64,000 nucleotides of DNA from Terrisporobacter petrolearius (GCF_020748185.1 NZ_JAHZMO010000001.1:62001-126000); one strand, 5' to 3'. Shown: positions 16,639 through 24,905, counted from the first letter of the stretch. Notes: a model not told the origin generated them from the letters alone. Made by a program: numbers and translations.

Positions 16639-17085
16639 TTGACAAAAAATATTATTTTAAGTTCTATACAAAATAAATCTATTGTTGTAGCAAAAAACGA
16701 ACTCTTAAAAATCAATGATAAATCATCAGCCTATGGATTAATTTTAACGCCAGAAGATGTGGAAGAAATTATTAAATCAAGAGGTTACAGCTTAAAAAAT
16801 TATGGAAGAATAGATTTGAATATGGATGTAACTAAAAAACTAATAAATAAAATATATACATCTCAATATACAGATAAAGACGATTATGTAGAAATAATTA
16901 ATGATTTACAAGATATTTTTTACTATTTAAAAAATGAGACATTAGATGAGATAAGTGATAATGAAATTATAGATATTATAGCTGAATTTTATGAAAAAAC
17001 TAGTGGAAGAATTGACAATATACAAAATTTAACTGAAAAATTTGCATTAGAATATAAATTAGGAAGGGTAAGTGAGGATGAATAA
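16639..17085 (+). CDS. DUF6323-like protein
   Basis: About 148 helical residues with no signal peptide or membrane segment. The stretch YGLILTPEDVEEIIKSRGYSLKNYGRIDL matches my memory of the DUF6323 family, a group of unknown function found next to DUF6179 proteins in clostridia; I could not check this. The ATG at 16630 sits directly against GGAG, with no spacer, so I prefer TTG 16639, nine bases after GGAG and in the same frame. The 3' end overlaps the next gene by 14 bases, implying translational coupling and probably a physical complex. Confidence 0.6.
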   Translation: MTKNIILSSIQNKSIVVAKNELLKINDKSSAYGLILTPEDVEEIIKSRGYSLKNYGRIDLNMDVTKKLINKIYTSQYTDKDDYVEIINDLQDIFYYLKNETLDEISDNEIIDIIAEFYEKTSGRIDNIQNLTEKFALEYKLGRVSEDE

Positions 17086-18463
17086 TTTAAAATTTATTAG
17101 TAAAGACTTTAACTCTAGTAATCTTTCAAAATATCAATATACTATTTCTCTTATAAATGAATGCGTAAGGTGCGACATACTGCCTAAATTTTTTTTATAT
17201 AATGTACAAACTAAAATAGGAGAAATATTGAAAGATATAATATTGAGATATACAAAAGGGGAAAGCAGCTCAGTTACAGTGGAAAAAGCAGAAAAACTTA
17301 TAATTGGAATATGGTATACAATAGATGCATATATGAATACTTTGGAAAATACTAATCTAGCTATAAATATTTTAAAGAATGAAGAAGTTTCGTATATTTA
17401 TGAAAAAGGAAAAATAACATTAAAAGAAGACTTCGAACATACTAAAAACTTATATGAAAAAACATTGAAAAATCAAATTTACACTGATCTAAGAGCTTAT
17501 AAAGATACTTTGTATGGAATTTCTGATTTTTTTAAGTATTATAATTTAGAATTTGAACCAGATGAAAGTGTGGCAGACATAGATTATCCTTTAGCATTTG
17601 ACGACTGGAATGTGGCAGGACTTTACTATATAAAAAATTATTTATGGAATCTATATTTGGAAAATGAAATCTGCAACAAATTCAATAATGGTGATATTCA
17701 TAAAATACTAAAATCTTATGGAGATACTTATAAAATAGATTATAAAGATTTACTTATAAATATTTTTGAAATGACAATTAATAATAAGGTTTTTTCCGTA
17801 CTTTGCAATAATAACTCCTTGGAAATAAGTAAAAATGATTATGAAAAATTAAACAATAGATTAAAAATTTCAAATAAAAATGAAGTGAAAACTTTGGTTA
17901 GTTTATCAATAGATAAAATAATTAAAGATTATAATATTGGAGAATATGAGAAAGTATACTTGAAAAAATATGAAGATAATCTTATAAATCTTACAATAGA
18001 TGCATTAAAAAGAGATAATTTAATAAATCTTTTAGTTATAACAGATGAAATTAAAAATAATGAAAGTCAGTTAATTATTGATGAAGAAAGTAGATTAGAT
18101 GATGAGTCTTTTAGAGAAATAATTGAAGAAATTTTGGAAAATGATAATATTTATGAAAAGATAAATATAATAAATAAGAAAATAAATTCAATAAAAGATT
18201 ATATAGATATGTTAAAAAGTAATTGTATATTTGATAATGAATATTTGTTATTATTCATGTCTTTAACCAATTTAGAACTAAGTATCTTAGGGAAATTTAT
18301 ATTTTATGGAGAATACAGAATGGAAAAGTTAGATATAATAAAAACCCTTTCAAAAAAATTAGACACAAATTATGAATGGGAAGAGTTGTACGTAGAATAT
18401 TTAAAATCCTTAAGTAAAAATAAATTAATAAAAATAGAAAATTTAATAAATGGAAAGTTGTAA
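17072..18463 (+). CDS. DUF6179-like protein, partner of the preceding gene
   Basis: 463 residues, all soluble and strongly helical, rich in Lys, Asn, Asp and Glu, with no Cys-rich or catalytic motif I can name. The phrase YTISLINECVRCDILP and the later 'FDDWNVAGLYYIKNYLWNLYLENEI' zone match my recollection of DUF6179. Its start overlaps the DUF6323-like gene by 14 bases, so the pair is made together. No function is known. A ClpP-family gene begins 96 bases downstream with its own ribosome site and no terminator between, so the three may form one operon. Confidence 0.6.
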   Translation: MRMNNLKFISKDFNSSNLSKYQYTISLINECVRCDILPKFFLYNVQTKIGEILKDIILRYTKGESSSVTVEKAEKLIIGIWYTIDAYMNTLENTNLAINILKNEEVSYIYEKGKITLKEDFEHTKNLYEKTLKNQIYTDLRAYKDTLYGISDFFKYYNLEFEPDESVADIDYPLAFDDWNVAGLYYIKNYLWNLYLENEICNKFNNGDIHKILKSYGDTYKIDYKDLLINIFEMTINNKVFSVLCNNNSLEISKNDYEKLNNRLKISNKNEVKTLVSLSIDKIIKDYNIGEYEKVYLKKYEDNLINLTIDALKRDNLINLLVITDEIKNNESQLIIDEESRLDDESFREIIEEILENDNIYEKINIINKKINSIKDYIDMLKSNCIFDNEYLLLFMSLTNLELSILGKFIFYGEYRMEKLDIIKTLSKKLDTNYEWEELYVEYLKSLSKNKLIKIENLINGKL

Positions 18464-18559
18464 GGCAAATAAGATAGATATATAATGTTTAATAAGGGAC
18501 AAATTAACAGTAATCTTTAGAATAGTTTATATTAAATAAGGTATAAAAGGAGATAGCAA

Positions 18560-19150
18560 ATGATTTATTTAGGGGAGAAAGAGGAAAAAGGAAAAGACAC
18601 ATCTAATATTGTAATGGAAAAATTATTAAAATCTAGAACAATATTTATCTCAGGAGAGATAAACCAAGAATTAGCAGAAAAAGTAGCTACTCAATTATTA
18701 ATATTACAAGAAATGAGTGATGAACCTATAAAAATATTCATAAATAGCCAAGGTGGACATGTGGAAGCTGGAGATACTATTCATGATATGATCAAATTTG
18801 TTAAACCAAAGGTTATAGTTATAGGTACAGGATGGGTAGCTAGTGCTGGAATAACAATATATCTTGCTGCTGACAAAGAAAACAGATATTCTCTACCAAA
18901 TACAAGATATATGATACATCAACCCCTTGGTCAATGCAGAGGGCAAGCAACAGATCTTCATATAGAAGCTTTAGAAATTGCTAGAGTTCGTGAAAGAATA
19001 AATAAAATAATAAGTAATGCTACAAATCAACCATTAGAAAAAGTTGAAAATGACACAGATAGAAACTATTGGTTAAATTGTGAAGAAGCAGTGGAGTATG
19101 GAATAGTTAACAAAGTAATAAGTAGTTATCATGAAATACCCACAGTATAA
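18560..19150 (+). CDS. clpP: ClpP-family serine protease subunit (paralogue type)
   Basis: 196 residues with the ClpP fold motifs. The triad is Ser95 in GWVASAGITIYLAAD, His120 in MIHQPLG and Asp167 in TDRNYWL. The hinge INSQGGHVEAGDTIHDMI is typical. The Ser motif GWVASAG differs from the standard GMAASM, marking this as a ClpP paralogue of the kind some Firmicutes carry beside the housekeeping copy. It would form a barrel protease fed by a Clp ATPase. No clpX is adjacent. It lies after the DUF6323/DUF6179-like pair. The start is ATG with AAAGGAG upstream. A terminator follows. Confidence 0.85.
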   Translation: MIYLGEKEEKGKDTSNIVMEKLLKSRTIFISGEINQELAEKVATQLLILQEMSDEPIKIFINSQGGHVEAGDTIHDMIKFVKPKVIVIGTGWVASAGITIYLAADKENRYSLPNTRYMIHQPLGQCRGQATDLHIEALEIARVRERINKIISNATNQPLEKVENDTDRNYWLNCEEAVEYGIVNKVISSYHEIPTV

Positions 19151-19157
19151 GAAAGAG

Positions 19158-19182
19158 GAGAGCCCTAGGAGGCTCTCTTTTG
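19158..19182 (+). terminator. Terminator after clpP
   Basis: GAGAGCC pairs with GGCTCTC across a six-base loop, then TTTTG. Confidence 0.7.
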
Positions 19183-19288
19183 TGAACAATAATTTGAATT
19201 ATAACAAAAACAAGTTTAGGCCTAAATAAAGAAAATTAATTGCCGTATTATATAAATTATAAAAACAAATTATAAATTGGAGTAAGAT

Positions 19289-20068
19289 ATGAGTGAAATT
19301 AATCAAATAGCTTTAAGTAGACTGCTACAGGCAATGAGTACTAGTGCAAGTCTAAATAGTAATAATAGTTCATCAAGTAATTCATCATATGACTTTGTTT
19401 CGGTCTTATCAAATAGTTTACTAAATTCTAATAATTTAGGAGGGTCTTGTACTTCTTGTAATGGGGCAGGAAATTTATTAGGTAATATTTGTAATTTAAA
19501 TAATAATAATTTATATTCTAATGACTTAAATGCACTTACTACACTTCTTGGAAGTATGAATTCTGATAGAATAAATGTAAACGTAAATTATGTAAAACCT
19601 GAAGATCTTAAGTCAAGTAATGCTAATACAATAGCAAATATAGAAATATCAGTTGGTGATAGTAAAAAGACTGAAAATGTTAGTAATTCAACTAGCAAAA
19701 GCAAAATGGACAAAGCCGTAGACTTGCTAAAAGAACAAGTAGGAAAAAAATATGTGTGGGGAGCAACAGGGCCAAACAATTTTGATTGTTCCGGGTTAAC
19801 ACAATATATTTACAAAAAAGCTTTGGGTAAAAATATACCAAGGGTTTCATATGAACAAAGTGAATATGGAAAATCTGTTAAGAAAAAAGATTTACAAGTA
19901 GGAGATTTAATATTCTTCGATACAATGGGAAAAGGAAGAGTAAGTCATGTAGGTATGTATATAGGCAACAATGAATTTATACATGCATCTAACCCAAGAG
20001 ATGGTGTGAAAAAATCAACTCTAACTGGATATTATGAAAAAAAATACATATGTGCAAGAAGACCATAA
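19289..20068 (+). CDS. NlpC/P60 cell-wall hydrolase
   Basis: 259 residues. A low-complexity Ser/Asn-rich N-terminal half (about 1-140, with CTSCNGAG) leads to a C-terminal NlpC/P60 domain. Catalytic residues are Cys167 in FDCSGLTQYIY, His220 in SHVGMYIGNNEFIHA and the following His. These enzymes cut gamma-D-glutamyl-diaminopimelate bonds in peptidoglycan. No signal peptide is visible, as with the L,D-transpeptidase upstream, so the route to the wall is unclear; action during sporulation is possible. The start at 19289 has TGGAG nine bases before. Standing alone, it is followed by a long hairpin. Confidence 0.82.
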   Translation: MSEINQIALSRLLQAMSTSASLNSNNSSSSNSSYDFVSVLSNSLLNSNNLGGSCTSCNGAGNLLGNICNLNNNNLYSNDLNALTTLLGSMNSDRINVNVNYVKPEDLKSSNANTIANIEISVGDSKKTENVSNSTSKSKMDKAVDLLKEQVGKKYVWGATGPNNFDCSGLTQYIYKKALGKNIPRVSYEQSEYGKSVKKKDLQVGDLIFFDTMGKGRVSHVGMYIGNNEFIHASNPRDGVKKSTLTGYYEKKYICARRP

Positions 20069-20097
20069 TTTAAATTGAATAAAACATAAGGAATAAG

Positions 20098-20146
20098 AGA
20101 AAACTTTTATAGGATGATATAAACATACTATGAAGGTTTTCTTTTT
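20098..20146 (+). terminator. Terminator after NlpC/P60 gene
   Basis: AGAAAACTTTTATAG pairs with CTATGAAGGTTTTCT (with G-T pairs), then TTTTGTTTT. Confidence 0.7.
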
Positions 20147-20195
20147 GTTTTAAAATATATTTAAAAATAAAAAAATTGATAATCAAAACAAAATG

Positions 20196-20224
20196 TTGAC
20201 ATTACATTAGTCAAATAATATAAT
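20196..20224 (+). promoter_or_regulatory. Strong sigma-A-type promoter of degV
   Basis: TTGACA, exactly 17 bases, then TATAAT, about 60 bases before the DegV start codon. Confidence 0.75.
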
Positions 20225-20235
20225 TAAATTAGTTA

Positions 20236-20252
20236 TCGGTCGGATGACCGAC
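20236..20252 (+). promoter_or_regulatory. Palindromic operator just downstream of the degV promoter
   Basis: TCGGTC-GGAT-GACCGA is a perfect inverted repeat, and the overlapping GTCGG-ATGA-CCGAC is another. It begins 12 bases after the -10 box, so a bound repressor would block initiation. The GC-rich half sites resemble those of TetR-family repressors. The regulator is not adjacent. Confidence 0.6.
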
Positions 20253-20283
20253 TTGTTAAATAGTATAATTTAAGGAGTAAATT

Positions 20284-21120
20284 ATGAATAAAATAAAGAT
20301 AATAACAGATAGCTCTTGTGATTTAAATAAGGATATAATTGAAAAATATAATATAAAAGTTGTACCGCTAAATGTTTCTTTTGGAGAAGATGTATACATA
20401 GATGGAGAATTGGATAATAAAGAATTTTATGAAAGAATGAGAAATTCAAAGGAACTTCCTAAAACTTCATGTCCATCACCAGAAAAATTTATGCAAAGTT
20501 ACCAAGGTGATGAAGATGTGATAGTACTTACAATAGCATCCGCATTATCAGGTACTTACTCAGCGGCCCTTCTTGCAAAGAATATGGTATTAGAGGAAAA
20601 TCCTAATAAAAAAATAGCTGTATTAGATACAGAAGCAGGATCCATAGGACATGGACAATTTGTAGTAAAAGCCGCTAAATTAATGGATGAAGGAAAGAAT
20701 TTTGATGAAATAGTAGATACGATTGAAAAATTAAAGAAAGATAAATTCTTCTATGGTTCATTAGAGACTTTAGAAAATGCTATCAAAGGTGGAAGAGTAA
20801 ATCCCCTTGCAGGAAAACTTATAAATGCTTTAAATATGAAAGTAATAATAAAAGTTAGTGAGGGTGTTGTAAAACCAGTAGATTCAGCTAGAGGATGCAA
20901 TAATTCTATTAAAAAAGTTGTAGGAAAAACCAGCGATATTATTAGTAATGGAAAATATACATCACTAGCCATAGCTCATGCAAACTGTTTAGAAAAAGCT
21001 GAAAAAGCTAAGGAAATGATATTAAAAAATCATAGTTTTGAAGAGATTATTATAACTGAAATTGGTTCAGTTATGGGAACTTATACATCAGAAGGCGCTA
21101 TATTAGTAAGTGTATTATAA
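20284..21120 (+). CDS. DegV-family fatty-acid-binding protein
   Basis: 278 residues with the DegV plan: N-terminal IKIITDSSCDL, then VVPLNVSFG, KTSCPSPEKF, TIASALSGTYSAA, VLDTEAGSIGHG, LENAIKGGRV and a C-terminal GSVMGTYTSEGAI. DegV proteins bind fatty acids and present them to a FakA-type kinase for lipid synthesis. No fakA is nearby. The gene has a textbook promoter with a palindrome downstream of it, so it is probably repressed by some regulator. A second DegV gene is at 28948-29778 on the other strand. The start is ATG with AAGGAG upstream. Confidence 0.9.
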   Translation: MNKIKIITDSSCDLNKDIIEKYNIKVVPLNVSFGEDVYIDGELDNKEFYERMRNSKELPKTSCPSPEKFMQSYQGDEDVIVLTIASALSGTYSAALLAKNMVLEENPNKKIAVLDTEAGSIGHGQFVVKAAKLMDEGKNFDEIVDTIEKLKKDKFFYGSLETLENAIKGGRVNPLAGKLINALNMKVIIKVSEGVVKPVDSARGCNNSIKKVVGKTSDIISNGKYTSLAIAHANCLEKAEKAKEMILKNHSFEEIIITEIGSVMGTYTSEGAILVSVL

Positions 21121-21133
21121 AAATAAATTTGAT

Positions 21134-21170
21134 AGCTATCCATAATAATTATTATGAGATAGCTTTTTTG
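21134..21170 (+). terminator. Terminator after degV
   Basis: AGCTATC pairs with GATAGCT. The space between is itself a 16-base palindrome (CATAATAATTATTATG). A T run follows. Confidence 0.75.
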
Positions 21171-21206
21171 CATGTTAGGAAATTATAATTTTTTTCATAT
21201 TGTATA

Positions 21207-21340
21207 ATGCTAATTGATATTGATGATTTTAAAAAGTTAATGATAAATTTGGACATAAGGTTGGAGATATAGTTCTTCAATAAGTTTCATCATGTATGAA
21301 AAAAAATTTAAGAGAAAAAGATAACATATATTTGGAGTAT
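21207..21340 (+). pseudogene. Relic of a GGDEF (diguanylate cyclase) domain
   Basis: Translation from ATG 21207 reads MLIDIDDFKK. After a one-base loss in an A run near 21231-21235 the next frame from 21236 reads VNDKFGHKVGDIVLQ, a stop at 21281, then VSSCMKKNLREKDNIY. Together this is the start of a GGDEF domain (IDIDDFK-x-x-ND-x-FGH-x-x-GD-x-x-L ... R-x-x-D). The RYGGEEF signature and everything before and after are gone. The relic lies between the degV terminator and the CoA-disulfide reductase gene. This is direct reading of the sequence plus family knowledge; only homology search would prove it. Confidence 0.8.
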
Positions 21341-21380
21341 AATATAAGTGAATAGATAAAATTATTAAGGGGGTAAATAA

Positions 21381-23075
21381 ATGTCTAAAAAGGTTTTGAT
21401 AGTAGGTGGAGTAGCAGGTGGGGCATCTGCTGCAGCAAGGCTTAGAAGGCTAAATGAAGATTTTGAAATTATTATGTTTGAAAAGGGAGAATACATATCA
21501 TTTGCCAACTGCGGTCTTCCATACTACATAGGGGATAGCATAAAAAATAGAGGTTTTCTTCTTGTTCAAACTGTAGAAGGAATGAAAGAAAGATTTAAAC
21601 TAGACGTAAGAAACTTAAGTGAAGTAATAGAAATAGATAAAAACAATAAAAAAGTTAAGGTAAAAAATCATGAAAGTGGAGAAGTATACGAAGAAACCTA
21701 CGACAAGTTAATACTTTCACCAGGAGCCATGCCTAAAATACCTGATATAGAGGGAATAAAATCTTGTAAAAATTTATTTACTCTTAGAAATATTGCAGAT
21801 ACAGATAAAATTAGAAATTATGTTGATATAAATAAACCGCGAAAAGCTCTTGTAATAGGTGGAGGATTTATAGGCTTAGAAATGGTTGAAAATTTACATG
21901 AAAGAGGAGTAGAAGTAACATTGGTTCACTCAAGAGACCAGGTTATGAAACCTGTTGACTACGAAATGGCAAGTGTACTTCATACTCATTTAATAGAAAA
22001 AGGTGTAAAATTAATATTAAATGATAAACCTGAAAAGATTGAAGATAAGGGTAGCAGGGTTGTTTTAAAAAGTGGAAAAGAAATAGAAACGAATATGATT
22101 ATTCTTTCCATAGGAGTAACACCTGAAAGTAAGATAGCAAAAGAAGCTGGAATTGAAGTAAATGAAAAAGGAGCTATTGTAGTAAATAGTAAAATGAGAA
22201 CTTCAAGTGAAGATATTTATGCTGTGGGAGATGCCATACAAGTTATAGATTTTGTAAATAAAAAACCTACTATGATTCCTTTAGCATGGCCTGCAAATAG
22301 ACAAGGTAGATTAGTAGCAGATATATTATCAGGAAAAGACGTAGAATATAAAGGAACTTTAGGTTCCCTAGTAGCAAAAGTATTTGATTTAACTGTTGCA
22401 GCCACAGGAAATAATGAAAAAACCCTTAGAGATTTGGACATACCTTATGAAGCAATTCATATTCACCCAGCATCTCATGCAGGATATTATCCAGGTGCAA
22501 CACAAATTTCATTTAAAATGTTGTTTGATCCAATTACAGGGAAAATATTAGGCGCCCAAGGTGTTGGAAAAGGCGGTATAGACAAACGTATCGATTTAAT
22601 AGCAAACTCTATAAAAGCAGGATTTACAGTATATGATTTGCAAGACACAGAAGTTTGTTATGCGCCACCTTACAATTCTGCAAAGGATCCTGTAAACATG
22701 TTAGGATATTGTGGTGCTAATATTATGGAAAATATAGTTGAAAATACACAGTGGTATGAAGTTGAAGATCTAGTAAAAAATGAAGAATACATACTTGATG
22801 TAAGAGAAGAATATGAAGTGTCAAATGGATCTATAAAAAATGTTGTAAATATACCACTAGGACAATTAAGAGATAGATTAAATGAAATACCTAAAGACAA
22901 AAAAATACATGTATGTTGTCAAGTTGGCTTAAGAGGATATATTGCATGTACTATATTAAATCAATATGGATATAATACTTCAAATATAGATGGTGGATAT
23001 AAAACTTATAGCAGTATAAAAAATGCAGAAAAATTAATAAAAGCTCAAGATGAAAATGTAGAAGTAATTTTATAA
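21381..23075 (+). CDS. cdr: CoA-disulfide reductase with C-terminal rhodanese domain
   Basis: 564 residues. FAD/NAD(P)H-binding halves (GGVAGGASAAARLRR at 9-23; VIGGGFIGLEMVENL near 155) with redox Cys44 in FANCGLPYY match CoA-disulfide reductase. A rhodanese domain (about 455-560) carries Cys513 in CCQVGLRGY. Fusions of this type reduce CoA disulfides or persulfides and may take part in sulfur and thiol redox control. The start is ATG with AAGGGGG upstream. Standing alone, it is followed by a terminator. The length is normal for the fused subfamily. Confidence 0.9.
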   Translation: MSKKVLIVGGVAGGASAAARLRRLNEDFEIIMFEKGEYISFANCGLPYYIGDSIKNRGFLLVQTVEGMKERFKLDVRNLSEVIEIDKNNKKVKVKNHESGEVYEETYDKLILSPGAMPKIPDIEGIKSCKNLFTLRNIADTDKIRNYVDINKPRKALVIGGGFIGLEMVENLHERGVEVTLVHSRDQVMKPVDYEMASVLHTHLIEKGVKLILNDKPEKIEDKGSRVVLKSGKEIETNMIILSIGVTPESKIAKEAGIEVNEKGAIVVNSKMRTSSEDIYAVGDAIQVIDFVNKKPTMIPLAWPANRQGRLVADILSGKDVEYKGTLGSLVAKVFDLTVAATGNNEKTLRDLDIPYEAIHIHPASHAGYYPGATQISFKMLFDPITGKILGAQGVGKGGIDKRIDLIANSIKAGFTVYDLQDTEVCYAPPYNSAKDPVNMLGYCGANIMENIVENTQWYEVEDLVKNEEYILDVREEYEVSNGSIKNVVNIPLGQLRDRLNEIPKDKKIHVCCQVGLRGYIACTILNQYGYNTSNIDGGYKTYSSIKNAEKLIKAQDENVEVIL

Positions 23076-23083
23076 TTATAAAG

Positions 23084-23117
23084 AATAGAGGATAATAAAT
23101 ATCTTCTATTTTTTTTA
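23084..23117 (+). terminator. Terminator after CoA-disulfide reductase
   Basis: AATAGAGGATA pairs with TATCTTCTATT (one G-T pair), followed by a T tract. Confidence 0.7.
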
Positions 23118-23139
23118 TGAAAAAAATAGTTATTGGCAT

Positions 23140-23168
23140 TTGACAATAACTATAAATAGTGCTAGTAT
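23140..23168 (+). promoter_or_regulatory. Promoter of the Fe-S handling operon
   Basis: TTGACA, 17 bases, TAGTAT, about 40 bases before the Mrp-like start codon. Confidence 0.65.
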
Positions 23169-23171
23169 CTA

Positions 23172-23187
23172 ATTAGCATATGCTAAT
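23172..23187 (+). promoter_or_regulatory. 16-bp perfect palindrome (operator candidate)
   Basis: ATTAGCATATGCTAAT begins four bases after the -10 box, at the expected transcription start. Repressor binding here would block the operon. The operon itself encodes a Fur-like protein and a DUF134 regulator, so autoregulation is a fair guess. Confidence 0.65.
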
Positions 23188-23209
23188 AATAAATGTAGGA
23201 GATGAAAGT

Positions 23210-24040
23210 ATGACTAGTTGTAACAGCTGTCCAACTGCAGATAAATGCACAAAGGACAAAAAAAGTTGTATGATAGAAAATAATCCTCTAAATAATGTAA
23301 AGCAAATAGTAGGGGTAATGAGTGGAAAAGGTGGAGTAGGGAAATCATCCATATGTTCATTAATAGCTAAAACATTGAAAAAACAAGGATACAAAGTGGG
23401 CGTATTAGATGCAGATATAACAGGACCAAGTATTCCTAGATTATTAGGTGTGAAAGATAAAAGAGCTACATATGTTGAACAGGGTATTTTACCTGTACAA
23501 AATAAAGATGGTATAAAGATTATGTCCTTAAATTCAATTACAGATAATGAAGATGATCCAGTAATATGGAGAGGACCTATGTTATCTAATCTAGTTAAGC
23601 AGTTTTGGACAGATGTTATTTGGGAAGATCTAGATTACCTTCTAATAGATATGCCTCCAGGAACAGGAGATGTAGCACTTACAGTAATGCAATCCATTCC
23701 TATAAATGGTGTAATGATGATATCTGTTCCTCAAGATCTTGTATCTATGATAGTATCAAAAGCTGTAAAAATGACTAAAAAAATGAACGTAAGACTACTT
23801 GGAGTAGTTGAGAATATGAGTTATATAACATGTGACGACTGTGGCAAGAAAATTAAGTTGTTTGATGGAGAAAGTACCAATGAATTTTTACAAGAAAATA
23901 ACTTAAAGTTGTTTGGTGAGCTACCAATGCTAAGCAGCATAAGCAAGTTGTCGCAAGATAGTGGTGAAAAAGAAGATATAGATCAGGTATTTAATCCTAT
24001 AGTTGAAAAAATAATAGACGAATTAAATTTAAATAATTAA
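23210..24040 (+). CDS. Mrp/NBP35-family Fe-S carrier ATPase
   Basis: 276 residues from ATG 23210, which has AGGAG eight bases upstream; the frame extends to 23180 without a ribosome site and over the operator. An N-terminal Cys cluster (CNSCPTADKC then KKSC) may hold an Fe-S cluster. The deviant Walker A GKGGVGKSS, then DADITGPSIPRLLG, the DMPPGTGDVALT region, and CDDCGKKIKLF with a CxxC that bridges dimers, are typical of Mrp/Nbp35 proteins, which carry and deliver Fe-S clusters. It leads an operon with NifX-like, Fur-like and DUF134 genes (gaps of 32 and 5 bases, then an overlap). Confidence 0.88.
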   Translation: MTSCNSCPTADKCTKDKKSCMIENNPLNNVKQIVGVMSGKGGVGKSSICSLIAKTLKKQGYKVGVLDADITGPSIPRLLGVKDKRATYVEQGILPVQNKDGIKIMSLNSITDNEDDPVIWRGPMLSNLVKQFWTDVIWEDLDYLLIDMPPGTGDVALTVMQSIPINGVMMISVPQDLVSMIVSKAVKMTKKMNVRLLGVVENMSYITCDDCGKKIKLFDGESTNEFLQENNLKLFGELPMLSSISKLSQDSGEKEDIDQVFNPIVEKIIDELNLNN

Positions 24041-24072
24041 AATACAATCTGAAATTAATGGAGGAATGTAAA

Positions 24073-24429
24073 ATGAAAATAGCAGTTGCAAGTGAAAATA
24101 AGTGTGTAAGTGGCCATTTTGGGCATTGTGAAGGATTCGAAATATATGATATAGAGAATAATAGTATTGTAAAAAAAGAATTTGTTGCTAATCCAGGTCA
24201 TAGACCAGGATTTTTACCAGTATTTTTAAAAGATTTAGATGTAAATATTATTATATCAGGTGGTATGGGGGAAACAGCGCAACAATTATTTGTTGATAAT
24301 AATATAAATGTAATAGTAGGGGCTTGTGGACCAACTGATGATATAGTAAATAAATATATTGGTGGTACACTAGTATCAAGTGGGAGCCTTTGTAGAGAAC
24401 ACATGCATGAAGGCCACTGTAATGATTAA
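24073..24429 (+). CDS. NifX/NafY-like (dinitrogenase FeMo-cofactor type) small protein
   Basis: 118 residues of the NifX/NafY/NifB C-terminal fold: MKIAVASENKCVSGHFGHCEGFEIYDI, then VIISGGMGETAQQLFVDNNINVIVGACGP. The many His and Cys residues (GHFGHC, REHMHEGHCND at the end) fit metal or cluster binding. No nitrogenase genes are seen; such proteins are common beside Mrp ATPases in anaerobes, where they probably handle Fe-S or metal cofactors. The start is ATG 24073 with GGAGGAA six bases before; the ATG at 24058 overlaps that site. Confidence 0.85.
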   Translation: MKIAVASENKCVSGHFGHCEGFEIYDIENNSIVKKEFVANPGHRPGFLPVFLKDLDVNIIISGGMGETAQQLFVDNNINVIVGACGPTDDIVNKYIGGTLVSSGSLCREHMHEGHCND

Positions 24430-24434
24430 ATAAC

Positions 24435-24905
24435 ATGAATGATATTGTTGTAAGGGTAGAAAAAATTTTAAAAAATAATGGGTATAAATGCACTATTCAA
24501 AAACTAGCCATATTAGAAATATTAATAGAAAGTAAAACACATCTAAACTCAAAAGAAATACACTATAAATTAAAAGATAAAAGAATTGGTCTTAGTACAA
24601 TTCATCGAGCTTTAAACCTTTTTAAAACATTGGACATAGTCAAAGAAATAAATATTAATGGAGTAGGATATTTTGAATTAAAAATATTTAGCAAAGATCC
24701 TTTTCATATTCACTTTAAATGTTCTAAATGTAATAGTATAATTGATATTAAAAGTAAAGATGTTAGTTTACAATGTTTAGAATTAAAAGATAGAGCAGAA
24801 ATGGAGAATGATTTGGATATATATGACATAGATATTATTTTTACAGGACTATGTTTCAAATGTAAGGAGGAGTTTAGATGGCAAGACCAACAAAAGTTAG
24901 AATAG
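24435..24905 (+). CDS. Fur-family metal-responsive regulator
   Basis: 156 residues. A winged-helix domain (NNGYKCTIQKLAILEILIESKTHLNSKEIHYKL ... IGLSTIHRALNLFK) is followed by a dimerisation region with FHIHFKCSKCNSI and a second FTGLCFKCKEEF pair, giving the CxxC x 2 zinc site of Fur proteins. The His-rich metal site HIHF is present. It would repress target genes when metal or peroxide status changes; the metal is unknown. It lies five bases after the NifX-like gene and overlaps the DUF134 gene by 28 bases, so it belongs to the operon. Confidence 0.82.
   Translation: MNDIVVRVEKILKNNGYKCTIQKLAILEILIESKTHLNSKEIHYKLKDKRIGLSTIHRALNLFKTLDIVKEININGVGYFELKIFSKDPFHIHFKCSKCNSIIDIKSKDVSLQCLELKDRAEMENDLDIYDIDIIFTGLCFKCKEEFRWQDQQKLE

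Noticed and set aside
24058..24072. Earlier ATG of the NifX-like gene
   Set aside because: It lies directly on GGAGGAA, which would then have no spacing; ATG 24073 has a normal distance.
24251..24493. 80-codon minus-strand frame opposite the NifX-like gene
   Set aside because: It is antisense to an operon with good gene spacing and has no ribosome site or recognisable product.
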